A DNA stretch of 64,000 nucleotides from JACVRW01 sp963826165 (GCA_963826165.1 CAWGWC010000016.1:310001-374000); one strand, 5' to 3'. Shown: positions 8,637-17,500, counted from the stretch's first letter. Program-made: numbers and translations. Notes: a model not told the origin generated them from the sequence alone.

Positions 8637-10334
8637 GTGGCCAACGGTGGCGCCCCGCGACGGGGCGGAAGCGCCGCGCTGGACGCGATGCTCACCGACG
8701 CCGTGATGGGCCCCAGCCGCCGTTGGGTGCCCGGCGTGGCCGGTGTGAAGGCAGCGGCGAAGCTGGCCGCCCGGCCGCGCACGGTCGCGCGCCGTGGCGC
8801 CGGTCTGGCGACCGAACTGGCGAAGATCGCCGCCGGCCGCTCGGAGGTGGCGCCCGACAAGGGCGACCGCCGTTTCAAGGATCCGGCCTGGGTCAGCAAC
8901 CCCGCGTTCAAGCGGATGGGCCAGTCCTACCTCGCCACCGCCGAGACGATCGACCAGGTGCTTGCCGAGGCCGGGCTCGACTGGGCCGACGAGCGCCGCG
9001 TGCGCTTCGCGGCCGAGAACGTGGTGGACCTCGTGGCGCCGAGCAACTTCCCGGCCACCAACCCGGCGGTGCTCAAGGCCACGATCGACACGGGCGGGCT
9101 GAACTTCGTGCGGGGGGCCCGCCGGTTCGTCTCGGACATGTCGAGCCGTCCGCGGATCCCGAACATGGTCGACACCTCGGAGTTCGAGGTGGGCGAGAAC
9201 ATCGCGGTAACGCCGGGCGCCGTGGTGCACCGGAACGAGGTCTTCGAGCTGATCCAGTACAAGCCGCAGACCAGCAAGGTGCGCTCCACGCCGCTGCTCG
9301 TGGTGCCGCCGATGATCAACAAGTACTACATCACCGATCTGGCGCCGGACCGCAGCATGATCGAGTACCTCGTCAAGGGTGGCCACCAGGTCTTCGCCAT
9401 CTCCTGGCGCAACCCCGACGAGCGCCACGCGGACTGGAACCTCGAGACCTACGTGCAGGCCACCCTGGAGGCGCTGGGGGCCGTCGAGAAGATCAGTGCG
9501 AGCGACCGCTCGCACGCTCTGGGACTGTGCGCCGGCGGCATCACGCTCGCGCTGGCAGCGGCGCATCTCGCGCAGAACGGCGAGGGCGACCGGCTTGCGG
9601 GCATCACCCTCGGCGTGTGCATCCTCGACAACGAGCGCGCGGGGATGGCGGGCGCGCTCACGGACAAGAACATCGCCCAGCTGGCAATGGCGGAGTCAGC
9701 GCGCAAGGGCTACCTGGACGGCCGCGCGCTGGCCGGGGTCTTCGCGTGGCTGCGGCCGAACGACCTGATCTGGAACTACTGGATCAACAACTACCTGCTG
9801 GGCAAGGCGCCGCCGGCGTTCGACGTGCTGTTCTGGAACGCGGACGCCACGAACATGCCCGCCGCGCTGCACCGCGACTTCATCGAGCTGTCGCTGGAGA
9901 ATTCGCTTCTGGAGCCGGGTGGCGTGGAGGTGCTCGGCACGGCGATCGACCTGTCGAAGGTCACGGCTGACTCGTACGTCGTCGCCGGCATCGCCGATCA
10001 CATCGCGCCCTGGGAGAACTGCTACGCCACCACGCAGCTGCTGGGCTCCGACCCGCGCTTCGTTCTCTCCACCAGCGGGCACATCGCGGCACTGGTCAAC
10101 CCGCCCGGCAATGAGAAGGCGAGCTACCAGACGGGCAACAGCAACCCACCGGCCGCGGACGACTGGCTCGAGTCCGCCACAAAGCAGCGCGGCACCTGGT
10201 GGGAGGACTGGCTCGAATGGCTCGGAGAGCGCTCGGGCGACGAGAAGAAGGCGCGCAAGACGCTCGGCGGGCGCGGCTTCAAGCAGCGCGAGAAGGCGCC
10301 CGGCAAGTACGTGCTCGCCGAAGCCGGGGACTAG
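8637..10334 (+). CDS. phaC: Poly(3-hydroxyalkanoate) synthase
   Basis: PHA synthase polymerises hydroxyacyl-CoA into storage polyester on granules. The lipase-like box is GLCAGG with the catalytic Cys, the Asp is in VAGIADHIAPW, and the His is in STSGHIAALVNPP; all three match the family. The tail has the usual Trp-rich segment (TWWEDWLEWL). At 565 aa it is in the class I/II size range. No phaE- or phaR-type partner is adjacent, which favours class I or II. GTG 8637 lies 2 bp after the ligase stop and has a GAGGCGG site; ATG 8688 is an alternative. Confidence 0.9.
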   Translation: MANGGAPRRGGSAALDAMLTDAVMGPSRRWVPGVAGVKAAAKLAARPRTVARRGAGLATELAKIAAGRSEVAPDKGDRRFKDPAWVSNPAFKRMGQSYLATAETIDQVLAEAGLDWADERRVRFAAENVVDLVAPSNFPATNPAVLKATIDTGGLNFVRGARRFVSDMSSRPRIPNMVDTSEFEVGENIAVTPGAVVHRNEVFELIQYKPQTSKVRSTPLLVVPPMINKYYITDLAPDRSMIEYLVKGGHQVFAISWRNPDERHADWNLETYVQATLEALGAVEKISASDRSHALGLCAGGITLALAAAHLAQNGEGDRLAGITLGVCILDNERAGMAGALTDKNIAQLAMAESARKGYLDGRALAGVFAWLRPNDLIWNYWINNYLLGKAPPAFDVLFWNADATNMPAALHRDFIELSLENSLLEPGGVEVLGTAIDLSKVTADSYVVAGIADHIAPWENCYATTQLLGSDPRFVLSTSGHIAALVNPPGNEKASYQTGNSNPPAADDWLESATKQRGTWWEDWLEWLGERSGDEKKARKTLGGRGFKQREKAPGKYVLAEAGD

Positions 10335-10345
10335 GGCAGCTCGGC

Positions 10346-11317
10346 GTGCCGTACGCACTGAAGCGCCCACGGATCTGGTACGAGCGCAGCGGCAACGGCG
10401 TGCCCATGCTTCTGATCACCGGCTTCACGATCAGCTCCGCCGTGTTCGACCCCGTGCTCGAGCTCTACGAGGGACGGTTCGACTGCATCCGCTACGACAA
10501 CCGCGGCTCCGGCCGCTCGGGTTCGCCGCTGCGTCCCACCTCGATGCCCGAGCTCGCGCACGACGCGGTGCGGCTGCTCGACGCCCTCGACGTCGAGAGC
10601 GCTCACGTGTACGGCGTCTCGATGGGCGGGATGGTCGCCCAGGAGCTGGCCATTCGCCATCCGGAGCGGGTGCGCGGCCTCGTGCTGGGCGCCACGACGC
10701 CGGGTGGCCCGCGAGCCGTCCGGCCGGCGCTGAGCGAGCTTGCGGCGCTGGGCGCGACCGCCACGAGCGCGATGTCAGAGCCGGGCAGGCCGTGGCTCGG
10801 AGCGATGCTCTTCTCCCCGGAGTTCCGGCGCCGGCGACCGGAGCGGACGCGCGAGCTGCTCGGGCACTTCGCGGCGCATCGGGCCCGGCCGCAGGGGATC
10901 GTGGGGCATTGGTGGGCGTCGGTGTACCACGACACCGTCTCGCGCCTGGGCCGGATCCAGGCGCCGACGCTGGTCATGCACGGCGAGCGCGACGCGATGG
11001 CCCCCGTGGCGAACGCGCGCATGCTGGCGGAGCGGATACCGGACGCGGAGCTGGCGCTCGTTCCCGGCGCGGGTCACGCGTATGCGCTCGAACGGCCCAA
11101 GGAGTCGCTCGCGCTGATGAAGGGCTGGCTGGATCGGCGCGAGCCGATATCGGCGGGGCTGGCGCACGCCGGAGTGACAGCCCGGGCGGAGCCCGTCACG
11201 AGGGCGCTCGGCCTTCCGGTGGGGGCGCTGCGCACGGGGGCAAGCCTGGTGGCGATGGGGGCAGAGAGGTTCAACCGAGGGAGACGCGATGTGGCGGCTG
11301 ACAGACGACCAGCGTGA
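10346..11317 (+). CDS. Alpha/beta hydrolase
   Basis: Protein of 323 aa with the alpha/beta-hydrolase fold. The oxyanion region is LLITGFTISS, the nucleophile elbow GVSMGGM carries Ser, the Asp lies in MHGERDAMAP and the His in PGAGHAYALE. The strand YDNRGSGRS is typical of esterase/3-oxoadipate-lactonase-like members. It sits 11 bp after phaC, and its 3' end overlaps the acyl-CoA dehydrogenase by 29 bp. An intracellular PHA depolymerase or acyl-ester hydrolase is a reasonable guess from context, but the sequence does not decide it. The C-terminal 50 residues are Ala/Arg-rich and lie outside the fold. Confidence 0.83.
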   Translation: MPYALKRPRIWYERSGNGVPMLLITGFTISSAVFDPVLELYEGRFDCIRYDNRGSGRSGSPLRPTSMPELAHDAVRLLDALDVESAHVYGVSMGGMVAQELAIRHPERVRGLVLGATTPGGPRAVRPALSELAALGATATSAMSEPGRPWLGAMLFSPEFRRRRPERTRELLGHFAAHRARPQGIVGHWWASVYHDTVSRLGRIQAPTLVMHGERDAMAPVANARMLAERIPDAELALVPGAGHAYALERPKESLALMKGWLDRREPISAGLAHAGVTARAEPVTRALGLPVGALRTGASLVAMGAERFNRGRRDVAADRRPA

Positions 11318-12536
11318 GCGGCGCGAGCAGATACGGGAGTTCGCCCTGGAAGAGGTGCGAACTCCCATGCTCGAGATCGACGAGACGGGCGACTATCCGT
11401 TCGACGTGCACGCCGCGCTGGCGCGCGAGGGGCTGATCGGGCTCGCGATACCCGAGGAGTACGGCGGCGCCGGCGCCAACAGCGTCGGCTTCTGCTCGTA
11501 CATCGAGGAGCTGGCCAAGGTCTCGGCTACCGCGTCGCTGATGGCGGCGTACGTGAAGCTCACGGCTCTGCCGATCATCCTCGCCGGCAGCCACGAGCAG
11601 AAGATGCGCTTCCTGCCGTCGCTCGCCTCGGGCGACAAGCTGGGCTCCTACGCGCTCACCGAGCCGGGTGTCGGCTCCGACCCCGCCGCGCTCCAGGCGC
11701 GCGCCGAGAAGCGCGGCGATGTGTGGGTTCTCAACGGCGAGAAGCGGTTTATCGGAAACGCCGGACTGTCGGACGTTTACGTCGTGTTCGCCCGCACGGG
11801 CGACGCCGGCTCGAAGGGCATCAGCGCCTTCGTGGTGCCCGGTGACTCGGACGGCCTGAGCGTCGACAGGCTGCGCACCATGGGCATGCCCGGCTGGCGG
11901 CTCGGGGCGCCCAGGTTCGAGGACGTCGAAGTGCCGCAGGAGAACCTTCTGGGCGACGAGGGCGACGGCTTCAAGATCGCGATGACCACCTTCGACCACT
12001 CCCGCCCGACGGTCGCCTCTCAGGCGGTGGGCGTCGGACAGGGCGCGATCGACCTGGCGCTCGACTACTCGCTGCGCCGCCACGCGTTCGGGCAGCCGCT
12101 GTTCGAGCACGAGGGGATCCAGTTCAAGCTGGCCGGACTCGAGGCCGAGGTGGCCGCCGCGCGCGCCCTCGCCTACCAGGCGGCCACGTTCGTCGACGAG
12201 GGCGACCCGCGCATGACGAAGATCTCGGCGGCGGCCAAGCTGTTCGCCTCCGACGTGGCGATGAAGGCGACCACCGAGGCGGTGCAGGTGCTCGGCGGAA
12301 ACGGCTACCTCAAGGAGTTCCCGGCGGAGCGAATGATGCGCGACGCGAAGGTCCTTCAGATCTACGAGGGGGCCAACGAGATCCAGGCGCTGGTCATCGC
12401 CCGCCAGATGCTCGAGCAGGCAGGCCAGCGCGACCCGATCTGGCCCGAGTCGATGCCCGGCTCTGCGGGCATCGCCAGCGGCGAGGAGGCGCCCTCACCA
12501 GAGGAGCAGCATCAGAAGGCGGGCGCGAAGGCCTAG
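11289..12536 (+). CDS. Acyl-CoA dehydrogenase
   Basis: Catalyses alpha,beta-dehydrogenation of an acyl-CoA using FAD, normally with ETF as acceptor. The signatures are YALTEPGVGSDPA, the GEKRFIGNA strand, QVLGGNGYLKEFPAERMMRD, and the catalytic-base region QIYEGANEIQ. It has 415 aa, with a hydrophilic tail of about 35 residues beyond the domain. It begins inside the upstream hydrolase gene, and its ATG follows a GAGGGAG ribosome site, so coupling is likely. The ETF encoded at 2716-4451 could serve it. Chain-length specificity is not clear. Confidence 0.92.
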   Translation: MWRLTDDQRERREQIREFALEEVRTPMLEIDETGDYPFDVHAALAREGLIGLAIPEEYGGAGANSVGFCSYIEELAKVSATASLMAAYVKLTALPIILAGSHEQKMRFLPSLASGDKLGSYALTEPGVGSDPAALQARAEKRGDVWVLNGEKRFIGNAGLSDVYVVFARTGDAGSKGISAFVVPGDSDGLSVDRLRTMGMPGWRLGAPRFEDVEVPQENLLGDEGDGFKIAMTTFDHSRPTVASQAVGVGQGAIDLALDYSLRRHAFGQPLFEHEGIQFKLAGLEAEVAAARALAYQAATFVDEGDPRMTKISAAAKLFASDVAMKATTEAVQVLGGNGYLKEFPAERMMRDAKVLQIYEGANEIQALVIARQMLEQAGQRDPIWPESMPGSAGIASGEEAPSPEEQHQKAGAKA

Positions 12537-12540
12537 GTCA

Positions 12541-13350
12541 CTAGCGGCCGGCGGTCTCGCGGGCGAGTGTCTCGCCGAGCACTCGATAGACCTTGCGGTT
12601 GAAGGCGAGCCCCACGTGGCTGCCGCCGACCTCGACGCAACGGGCGTAGTCCACCAGGCAGGCCCGCCAGCGCACCACGCCGTCGCCCTTCGAGTAGATC
12701 GAGGTGAGGGGAACCGCCTCGGTGAAGTCCGCGCTGTAGTCGCGGGTGAAGCGACAACGACACTCGGCCGTGAAGCAGCCGTTGCGGGCGATGCGGTCGC
12801 CCGTCCGAGAGTGAACGCCGCGCACCGCGGCGACCGCGGCCTGCGTGGGCACGCTGATGTCGAACGGCGTGTCCAGCCCGGCTCCGAGCGATATTGCCGA
12901 TGAGATGAGCTCGGGCCGCCGGTTTGACAGCGCCTTCACGAAGTGGGCTCCGCGGCTGTGGCCGATCAGCCCCACGCTGCGCCCGGCCCGGTCCGAGATG
13001 GCCTCGACCCGGCGCTCCAGCGAGTTCACCGCCCGGTCCGCGCAATCGACGTTCGAAACGATGCCCGAGCCGCGCGCGTCGTAACCCATGCGCCCCAGCC
13101 AGGAACGCATTACGGCAAGCGAGGAGTCGCCGGCGAGAAAGCCTGGGATCAGGACCAGGGGAGCTCCGTCGCCCCGCGGAACCCCTTCGCCGCGAAACAC
13201 CGGATCGACGAGTAGCCGTGCCAGCTCGAGCTGCCAGCGCATCTCCGCGAGGTGGTTGCCCCACCAGCGTTCGGCGGGCGCGCTCGGGGCCGGCGGCTGG
13301 ACCGGGTCGGACGAGGACTCCTCCACGGCTCGACGGACCCTGGCTTCCAC
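12541..13350 (-). CDS. Lipase-like alpha/beta hydrolase
   Basis: Protein of 269 aa with no signal peptide. It has VLIPGFLAGDSSLAVM as the oxyanion strand and a nucleophile elbow GLIGHSRGAHF. A late SIYSKGDGVVRW segment carries the likely acid, and VGGSHVGLAF the likely His. Four cysteines cluster in the CFTAECRC and CLVDYARC segments. It resembles triacylglycerol lipase/acyltransferase-like hydrolases of actinobacteria. It converges on the acyl-CoA dehydrogenase with a 4-bp gap. Confidence 0.72.
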   Translation of the reverse strand: MEARVRRAVEESSSDPVQPPAPSAPAERWWGNHLAEMRWQLELARLLVDPVFRGEGVPRGDGAPLVLIPGFLAGDSSLAVMRSWLGRMGYDARGSGIVSNVDCADRAVNSLERRVEAISDRAGRSVGLIGHSRGAHFVKALSNRRPELISSAISLGAGLDTPFDISVPTQAAVAAVRGVHSRTGDRIARNGCFTAECRCRFTRDYSADFTEAVPLTSIYSKGDGVVRWRACLVDYARCVEVGGSHVGLAFNRKVYRVLGETLARETAGR

Positions 13351-13436
13351 AAGCGTGAGGCTAGATGACTAGCGGCGACGGGCCCGCGGAAGCGGCTGCC
13401 AGTCGGGCGCAGACGCCCACACAGTTGCGCTGCTTC

Positions 13437-14087
13437 TCAGGCGCTCTCCCGGATCCCCGCCCGGCGGAGAGCGGCCGCGCGTTTGTCCTGAAGGCTGGCG
13501 CCGTCCAACACCAGCTCGGTGTCTCGGACGAGCTCGTAGGTGAGGACAGCGATGCCGTCGCCGACCCTCTGCGCGTCGACCAGATGGACGGGTTTCTTGT
13601 CGCTGGTCGTCCCGAAGAGGCGCGCGCCGGCCCCGAGCACGACCGGGTAGATCATCAGCCGCAGCTCGTCGACGAGGTCGTGCTCGATCAGCGTGCGCGC
13701 GAGTTGGGCGCTGCCGAGGACGACGATCTCCCCGTCCAGCTCATGCCTCAGCTTCGACACCTCGTCGACCACGTCTCCCCTCAGTACCGTCGAGTTGTTC
13801 CAGGCGGGGTCCTTGAGGGTCGAGGACACGACGTACTTGGGCAGGCTGTTCAGCTTGTCCGCCAACTCGCCACCCCGGGACGGCCAGGTCGCGGCGAAGA
13901 ACTCGTAGCTCCGCCGACCCAGCAGCAGCGCCTCGGTGCCCAGCGTCCTGTCGAGCGTGAATCGCTCGCCGTCCTCGCCGCGATCGGTCTGGAAGTACCA
14001 GCCGCCGAGCCTGAAGCCCTCGACACCGGCCGGGTCCTCCATGACTCCGTCGAGCGAGACGTTTTCGCTGATGATGATCTTGGTCAT
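13437..14087 (-). CDS. Dihydrofolate reductase / RibD C-terminal family protein
   Basis: This 216-aa NADPH-binding reductase-fold protein starts MTKIIISENVSLDGVMEDP, the typical beginning of the family. It has TEALLLGRRSYEFF as the nucleotide strand and GEIVVLGSAQLARTLIEHDLVDELRLMIYP towards the end. Family members often accompany ECF sigma factors in actinobacteria, as here where the gene is divergent from one. The reaction is unknown; true folate reduction is doubtful. Confidence 0.83.
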   Translation of the reverse strand: MTKIIISENVSLDGVMEDPAGVEGFRLGGWYFQTDRGEDGERFTLDRTLGTEALLLGRRSYEFFAATWPSRGGELADKLNSLPKYVVSSTLKDPAWNNSTVLRGDVVDEVSKLRHELDGEIVVLGSAQLARTLIEHDLVDELRLMIYPVVLGAGARLFGTTSDKKPVHLVDAQRVGDGIAVLTYELVRDTELVLDGASLQDKRAAALRRAGIRESA

Positions 14088-14196
14088 GCCCGTTGAGGCG
14101 TTCGCCCGGACGAGAACTGAGCGGCGAATTTCGAGCCCGCGGGGCGTCGTTACTTGTGATGCGGGTGAAAGGACGAGCCGATGGGAGGATGCGAGC

Positions 14197-15198
14197 GTGA
14201 CCGAGCAGACCCTCGCCCGTGCGCGTGCCGGCGACGAGGACGCCTTCCGCGAGCTGACCGACCCCTACCGGCGTGAGCTCCAGGTGCACGTCTATCGGAT
14301 CGTCGGGTCGGCCCAGGACGCCGAGGACCTGCTCCAGGAGACGCTGCTCGCAGCATGGCGCGGCCTCGAGCGGTTCGAGGAACGCGCGTCGGTCCGTGCC
14401 TGGCTGTACCGGATCGCCACCAATCGCTCGCTGGATGCGCTCCGTGCGAGCCGGCGCCGCCCCGAGGACGTGCAGCGGATGACCGAGATGCCCGAGCCCA
14501 CGCGCCGGGGCGAGCCGATCTGGCTCGAGCCCTACCCCGATGTCCTGTTCGAAGGCATCGCCGACGAAGCGCCCGGACCGGAGGCGCGCCACGAGACCAA
14601 GGAGGCGATTGCGCTGGCGTTCATCGTCGGCCTCCAGCACCTCCCCCCGCAACAGCGCGCGGTGCTCGTGCTGCGCGACGTGCTCGGCTTCCGTGCCGGC
14701 GAGGTCGCCGAGATGCTCGATACCACCGCCACGTCGGTCAACAGCATGCTGCGGCGTGCGCGCGCCGCCTTCGAGTCGCGACTGCCCGCCGCCGGACGTG
14801 AACGCGCGCCGCTCCCGAACTCCAAGCTCGAGCGCGACATCCTCGGCCGCTTCGCCGACGCGGTCGAGGCGGGCGACATCGACGCCATGGTCGCCCTGCT
14901 CACCGACGACGCCTGGGTGACCATGCCGCCCGAGCCAGCGGAGTACCAGGGCCCCGCCACGATCGGCGCGTTCCTGCGCGACCGCGAGATCCGGCGCGGC
15001 GCGCGGCTGCGACTGGTGCCGACCCGCGCGAACGGTCAGCCCGCCTTCGCGTGCTACCTCCCCGTCGCCAATACCGACATCGCGCGGCCGTACGCGTTGT
15101 TCGTCCTCACTCTGGAGGGCGACCGGATATCCGCGATCACCTGGTTCGGCGACTGCAGCGTCTTCCCGCACTTCGGACTGCCGCGGACGCTGCGCTAG
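14197..15198 (+). CDS. ECF sigma factor with C-terminal SnoaL-like domain (SigG-like)
   Basis: Protein of 333 aa. Region 2 is DPYRRELQVHVYRIVGSAQDAEDLLQ and region 4 is LPPQQRAVLVLRDVLGFRAGEVAEML with TTATSVNSMLRRAR as the recognition helix. The last 120 or so residues form an SnoaL/NTF2-like domain that probably tunes activity in place of a separate anti-sigma factor. The GTG start has an excellent GGGAGGA site 7 nt upstream. It is divergent from the RibD-like gene and convergent with the membrane-linked sigma factor gene. Confidence 0.87.
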   Translation: MTEQTLARARAGDEDAFRELTDPYRRELQVHVYRIVGSAQDAEDLLQETLLAAWRGLERFEERASVRAWLYRIATNRSLDALRASRRRPEDVQRMTEMPEPTRRGEPIWLEPYPDVLFEGIADEAPGPEARHETKEAIALAFIVGLQHLPPQQRAVLVLRDVLGFRAGEVAEMLDTTATSVNSMLRRARAAFESRLPAAGRERAPLPNSKLERDILGRFADAVEAGDIDAMVALLTDDAWVTMPPEPAEYQGPATIGAFLRDREIRRGARLRLVPTRANGQPAFACYLPVANTDIARPYALFVLTLEGDRISAITWFGDCSVFPHFGLPRTLR

Positions 15199-15208
15199 GC
15201 GTCGAGGG

Positions 15209-16642
15209 CTACGACTTAGGTGGCTTCTGCCTGCTGACCGGGTGCCCGGCCGGCGGTCCCGCGTCCCCGGGGACGTTCGGAGCCGCCTTGGAGGCGGGCG
15301 CGGTTGGCTTCGGCTTCGGGCTGGGAGGAGGCTTCGCTGCAGAGGGCAGCTTCGCGGGTCCCCGCTTGACCGGAGCGCGGCCGGCCGGCGTCTCGACCGG
15401 TCCTCGCCCCTGCGCGGGCCGCCCGCGAGGCGCCCCGAGCTGAGGCGTGGCCTGGCGCGGGGCCTTCTTCTCGTGCCCGAGCTTCTTCCCAGGCTCTTGG
15501 CCGACCGCGCGGCCGGGCGGCGCCGCGAGGCGGGGTGAGCCCAGGCCTGCGGATACTCTGGCGCCGTTCTGATTCGCCGGCGCCCGGGTCCGGGCCGGCG
15601 TGGGTTCCGCCGCGTCAGGCGCCGGACCTGCCGCGGCCGACGCGGTGCGCTCGGGCCGCGCGACCGCCGGCTCGTTCCCACCCCCGGCGGCGCGCTCCTG
15701 CACACCGGCCGGCGTGGCCCGCGGTTCGCCCGCGGGATCGTCCGCCAGCATTCGCTCCGCGGTCACGCCTCCCCCCGCCAGGAGCCCGACCAGGGCCAAC
15801 TTGGTCAGCAGCATCGAGCCGGCCCCGCCGATCGCCGCGCCGGCTCCGCCGATGCCCGCCGCCGCCAGCACGCTCAGCTCGAGGCCGCTCCCCGGCGTGA
15901 CCGGCAGGGCCGCGGCGAGCAGCTCGCGCTGGCGCTTGACCTCCTGGCGATAGTCGCGGCAACCGGGGCACTCCCGCAGGTGAAGGCGTAGTTCATTGCG
16001 CCGCAGCGCCCCGCCGCGCAGGTTCGCGAGCTGCTCGCGTATCTCTTCGCAGGATTTCTCGCGAGCCTTCCGGCCGGCGATCAGCGCGCTCCGCGCGCGA
16101 AAGACGAGCGACTTCACGCGCGCGACCTCGCAGCCGAGGACCTGTGCCACGGCGGTATGCGGCAGCTCACCGAGTTCGGACAGAAGGAGTGACTCGCGCT
16201 GCTCCAGAGGAAGCCTCCCGATGTCAGCCAGGAGCTCCCGAAGCTCCGCGCGCCGCTCGACCTCCTCGGACAGATCCGCCGTCGCGAGCTCGCCGAGCTC
16301 GGGCTCGTCGCGCCGCGCGCGCAGCATCGAAACACAACGGTTACGGGCGATCGTGAACAACCACGGCCTGAGAATGAGCTCTCGGTCCCCTCCCCGCTCG
16401 AGGTCACGCCATGCGGAGGCGAACGTGTGCTGCACGGCGTCCTGCGCCTCTTCCGCGGAGCCGAGCATGTGTCGGCAGAAGCCGAGCAGCGCGGCGCCGT
16501 GGCGTTCGAACGCGACCTCGAAGGCGAGCTCGTTGCCGCGCCGCATCTGCTCGACGAGCCTGCCGTCGCCGGCCAGCGCGAGCACGCGCTTCGAGTGCCG
16601 CACACCGGACGGTCTGTGCGTGGGGACCGAGACGACGGGCAT
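15209..16642 (-). CDS. Sigma-70 factor fused to zinc-finger, membrane segment and Pro/Ala-rich tail
   Basis: Residues 30-200 or so form an ECF sigma factor: region 2 with FCRHMLGSAEEAQDAVQHTF and PWLFTIARNRC, region 4 with LPLEQRESLLLSELGELPHTAVAQVLG. An anti-sigma-type zinc finger follows, HLRECPGC (His-x3-Cys-x2-Cys). One or two hydrophobic Gly/Ala stretches around residues 260-300 look like a membrane anchor, and about 180 residues of Pro/Ala/Lys-rich low-complexity sequence follow. The plan suggests a sigma factor tethered to the membrane by its own anti-sigma-like domain and released by a signal. It is divergent from a secreted protein that has an ECF-like promoter. Confidence 0.78.
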   Translation of the reverse strand: MPVVSVPTHRPSGVRHSKRVLALAGDGRLVEQMRRGNELAFEVAFERHGAALLGFCRHMLGSAEEAQDAVQHTFASAWRDLERGGDRELILRPWLFTIARNRCVSMLRARRDEPELGELATADLSEEVERRAELRELLADIGRLPLEQRESLLLSELGELPHTAVAQVLGCEVARVKSLVFRARSALIAGRKAREKSCEEIREQLANLRGGALRRNELRLHLRECPGCRDYRQEVKRQRELLAAALPVTPGSGLELSVLAAAGIGGAGAAIGGAGSMLLTKLALVGLLAGGGVTAERMLADDPAGEPRATPAGVQERAAGGGNEPAVARPERTASAAAGPAPDAAEPTPARTRAPANQNGARVSAGLGSPRLAAPPGRAVGQEPGKKLGHEKKAPRQATPQLGAPRGRPAQGRGPVETPAGRAPVKRGPAKLPSAAKPPPSPKPKPTAPASKAAPNVPGDAGPPAGHPVSRQKPPKS

Positions 16643-16736
16643 TGCCTAGTGGTTGTACCCCACGTCCCCGTTGGCAAGCAAGGCTGCATCGCTCCTATCA
16701 ACGCACCGGCGGCGGCCAGGTTCAGGCGTTACCCCT

Positions 16737-16760
16737 GAACTTTCGTGCACGACGTGCGTT
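16737..16760 (+). promoter_or_regulatory. Candidate ECF promoter GAAC-N16-CGTT
   Basis: GAAC at 16737-16740 and CGTT at 16757-16760, 16 bp apart, match the general form of ECF promoters. Transcription would start close to the ATG at 16770. The -35 lies at the end of an inverted repeat, GTTCAGG at 16720 and CCTGAAC ending at 16740. The divergent sigma factor gene is an obvious candidate for the factor that reads it. Confidence 0.4.
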
Positions 16761-16769
16761 TCAACCCAC

Positions 16770-17339
16770 ATGAAGAGAACCACGCTAGCCGTCGCTCTCG
16801 CAGTGCTGCTCGCGCTGCCGGGGGCTGTCGCCGGCAAGCCACCCGCCGAGCGGGAACAGACCCAGGCCGCGCACGCGCAATGCACGCTCGAGCGCGGCAA
16901 GACCAAGGCCACGCGCGAGGCGTTCAGGGCGAGGTACCACAGCATGAGCCGCTGCGTGCGCAAGAACGCCGCCGAGGAGTCGGCAGAGGAGCAGAAGGCG
17001 CGCACGAACGCCTCCAAGGAGTGCAAGGCCGAGGCGGCGGACGCGAACTTCGCGGCGACGCACGACAAGAAGTCATTCGCCGAGTTCTACGGCACGAACG
17101 GCAACGGCAAGAACGCTCACGGGAAGTGCGTCTCGATCAAGGCCAAAGCCAAGAAGGCAGAGATGGACGCCGCCGACGCCGAGGAGGCGAAGGACTTCAA
17201 GAACGCCGCCAAGGCGTGCGCCGACGACCGCCGCACGCTGGGGACGAGCGCTTTCGCGAAGGAGTACGGCACGAACGCGAACAAGCGCAACGCATTCGGG
17301 AAGTGCGTGGCGGCCAAGACCCGAGAGTCGCGGCCCTAG
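16770..17339 (+). CDS. Secreted Cys-containing protein with two repeats
   Basis: Protein of 189 aa with a clear signal peptide (MKRTTLAVALAVLLALPGAVA). The mature part is Lys/Ala/Glu-rich with regularly spaced Cys. Two related units can be seen, FAEFYGTNGNGKNAHGKCV and FAKEYGTNANKRNAFGKCV, each preceded by an Ala-rich helix with a Cys, so disulfides within units are plausible. I know no named function. It is divergent from the sigma/zinc-finger gene and may be its target. A very strong hairpin follows the stop. Confidence 0.72.
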   Translation: MKRTTLAVALAVLLALPGAVAGKPPAEREQTQAAHAQCTLERGKTKATREAFRARYHSMSRCVRKNAAEESAEEQKARTNASKECKAEAADANFAATHDKKSFAEFYGTNGNGKNAHGKCVSIKAKAKKAEMDAADAEEAKDFKNAAKACADDRRTLGTSAFAKEYGTNANKRNAFGKCVAAKTRESRP

Positions 17340-17387
17340 GCCCGGCTCCCAGGGCGGACCGTGCCAGATGCACCGTCCGTGGGCCAA

Positions 17388-17423
17388 GGCGAAGGGGGCT
17401 CCGCGCGCGGAGCCCCCTTCGCC
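17388..17423. terminator. Perfect 36-bp palindrome, bidirectional terminator
   Basis: Two 18-base arms (GGCGAAGGGGGCTCCGCG and its complement) meet with no loop base. It lies between the ends of two convergent genes (17339 and 17501) and contains almost only G and C in the inner stem. No T-run follows on either side, so it is not a textbook intrinsic terminator, but position and strength fit transcription ending for both genes. Confidence 0.65.
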
Positions 17424-17500
17424 GTTCCTGAGCACGTCCCCGCCTCGGTTGCCCGCGTTGAACGAGTTGCCCGGGTCTTCTCCGAAGCAGTGCCCTGGAC

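Noticed and set aside
11144..11155. CCGATATCGG as a further operator copy
   Set aside because: It lacks the TATAT core and lies inside the hydrolase coding region.
13936..14196. Upstream extension of the sigma factor from 13936
   Set aside because: It would overlap the RibD-like gene on the other strand; GTG 14197 has an excellent ribosome site.
15209..15800. Low-complexity Pro/Ala tail of the sigma factor considered a misread frame
   Set aside because: The frame runs without break from the sigma and zinc-finger domains, and similar tails are usual for anchored proteins of such bacteria.
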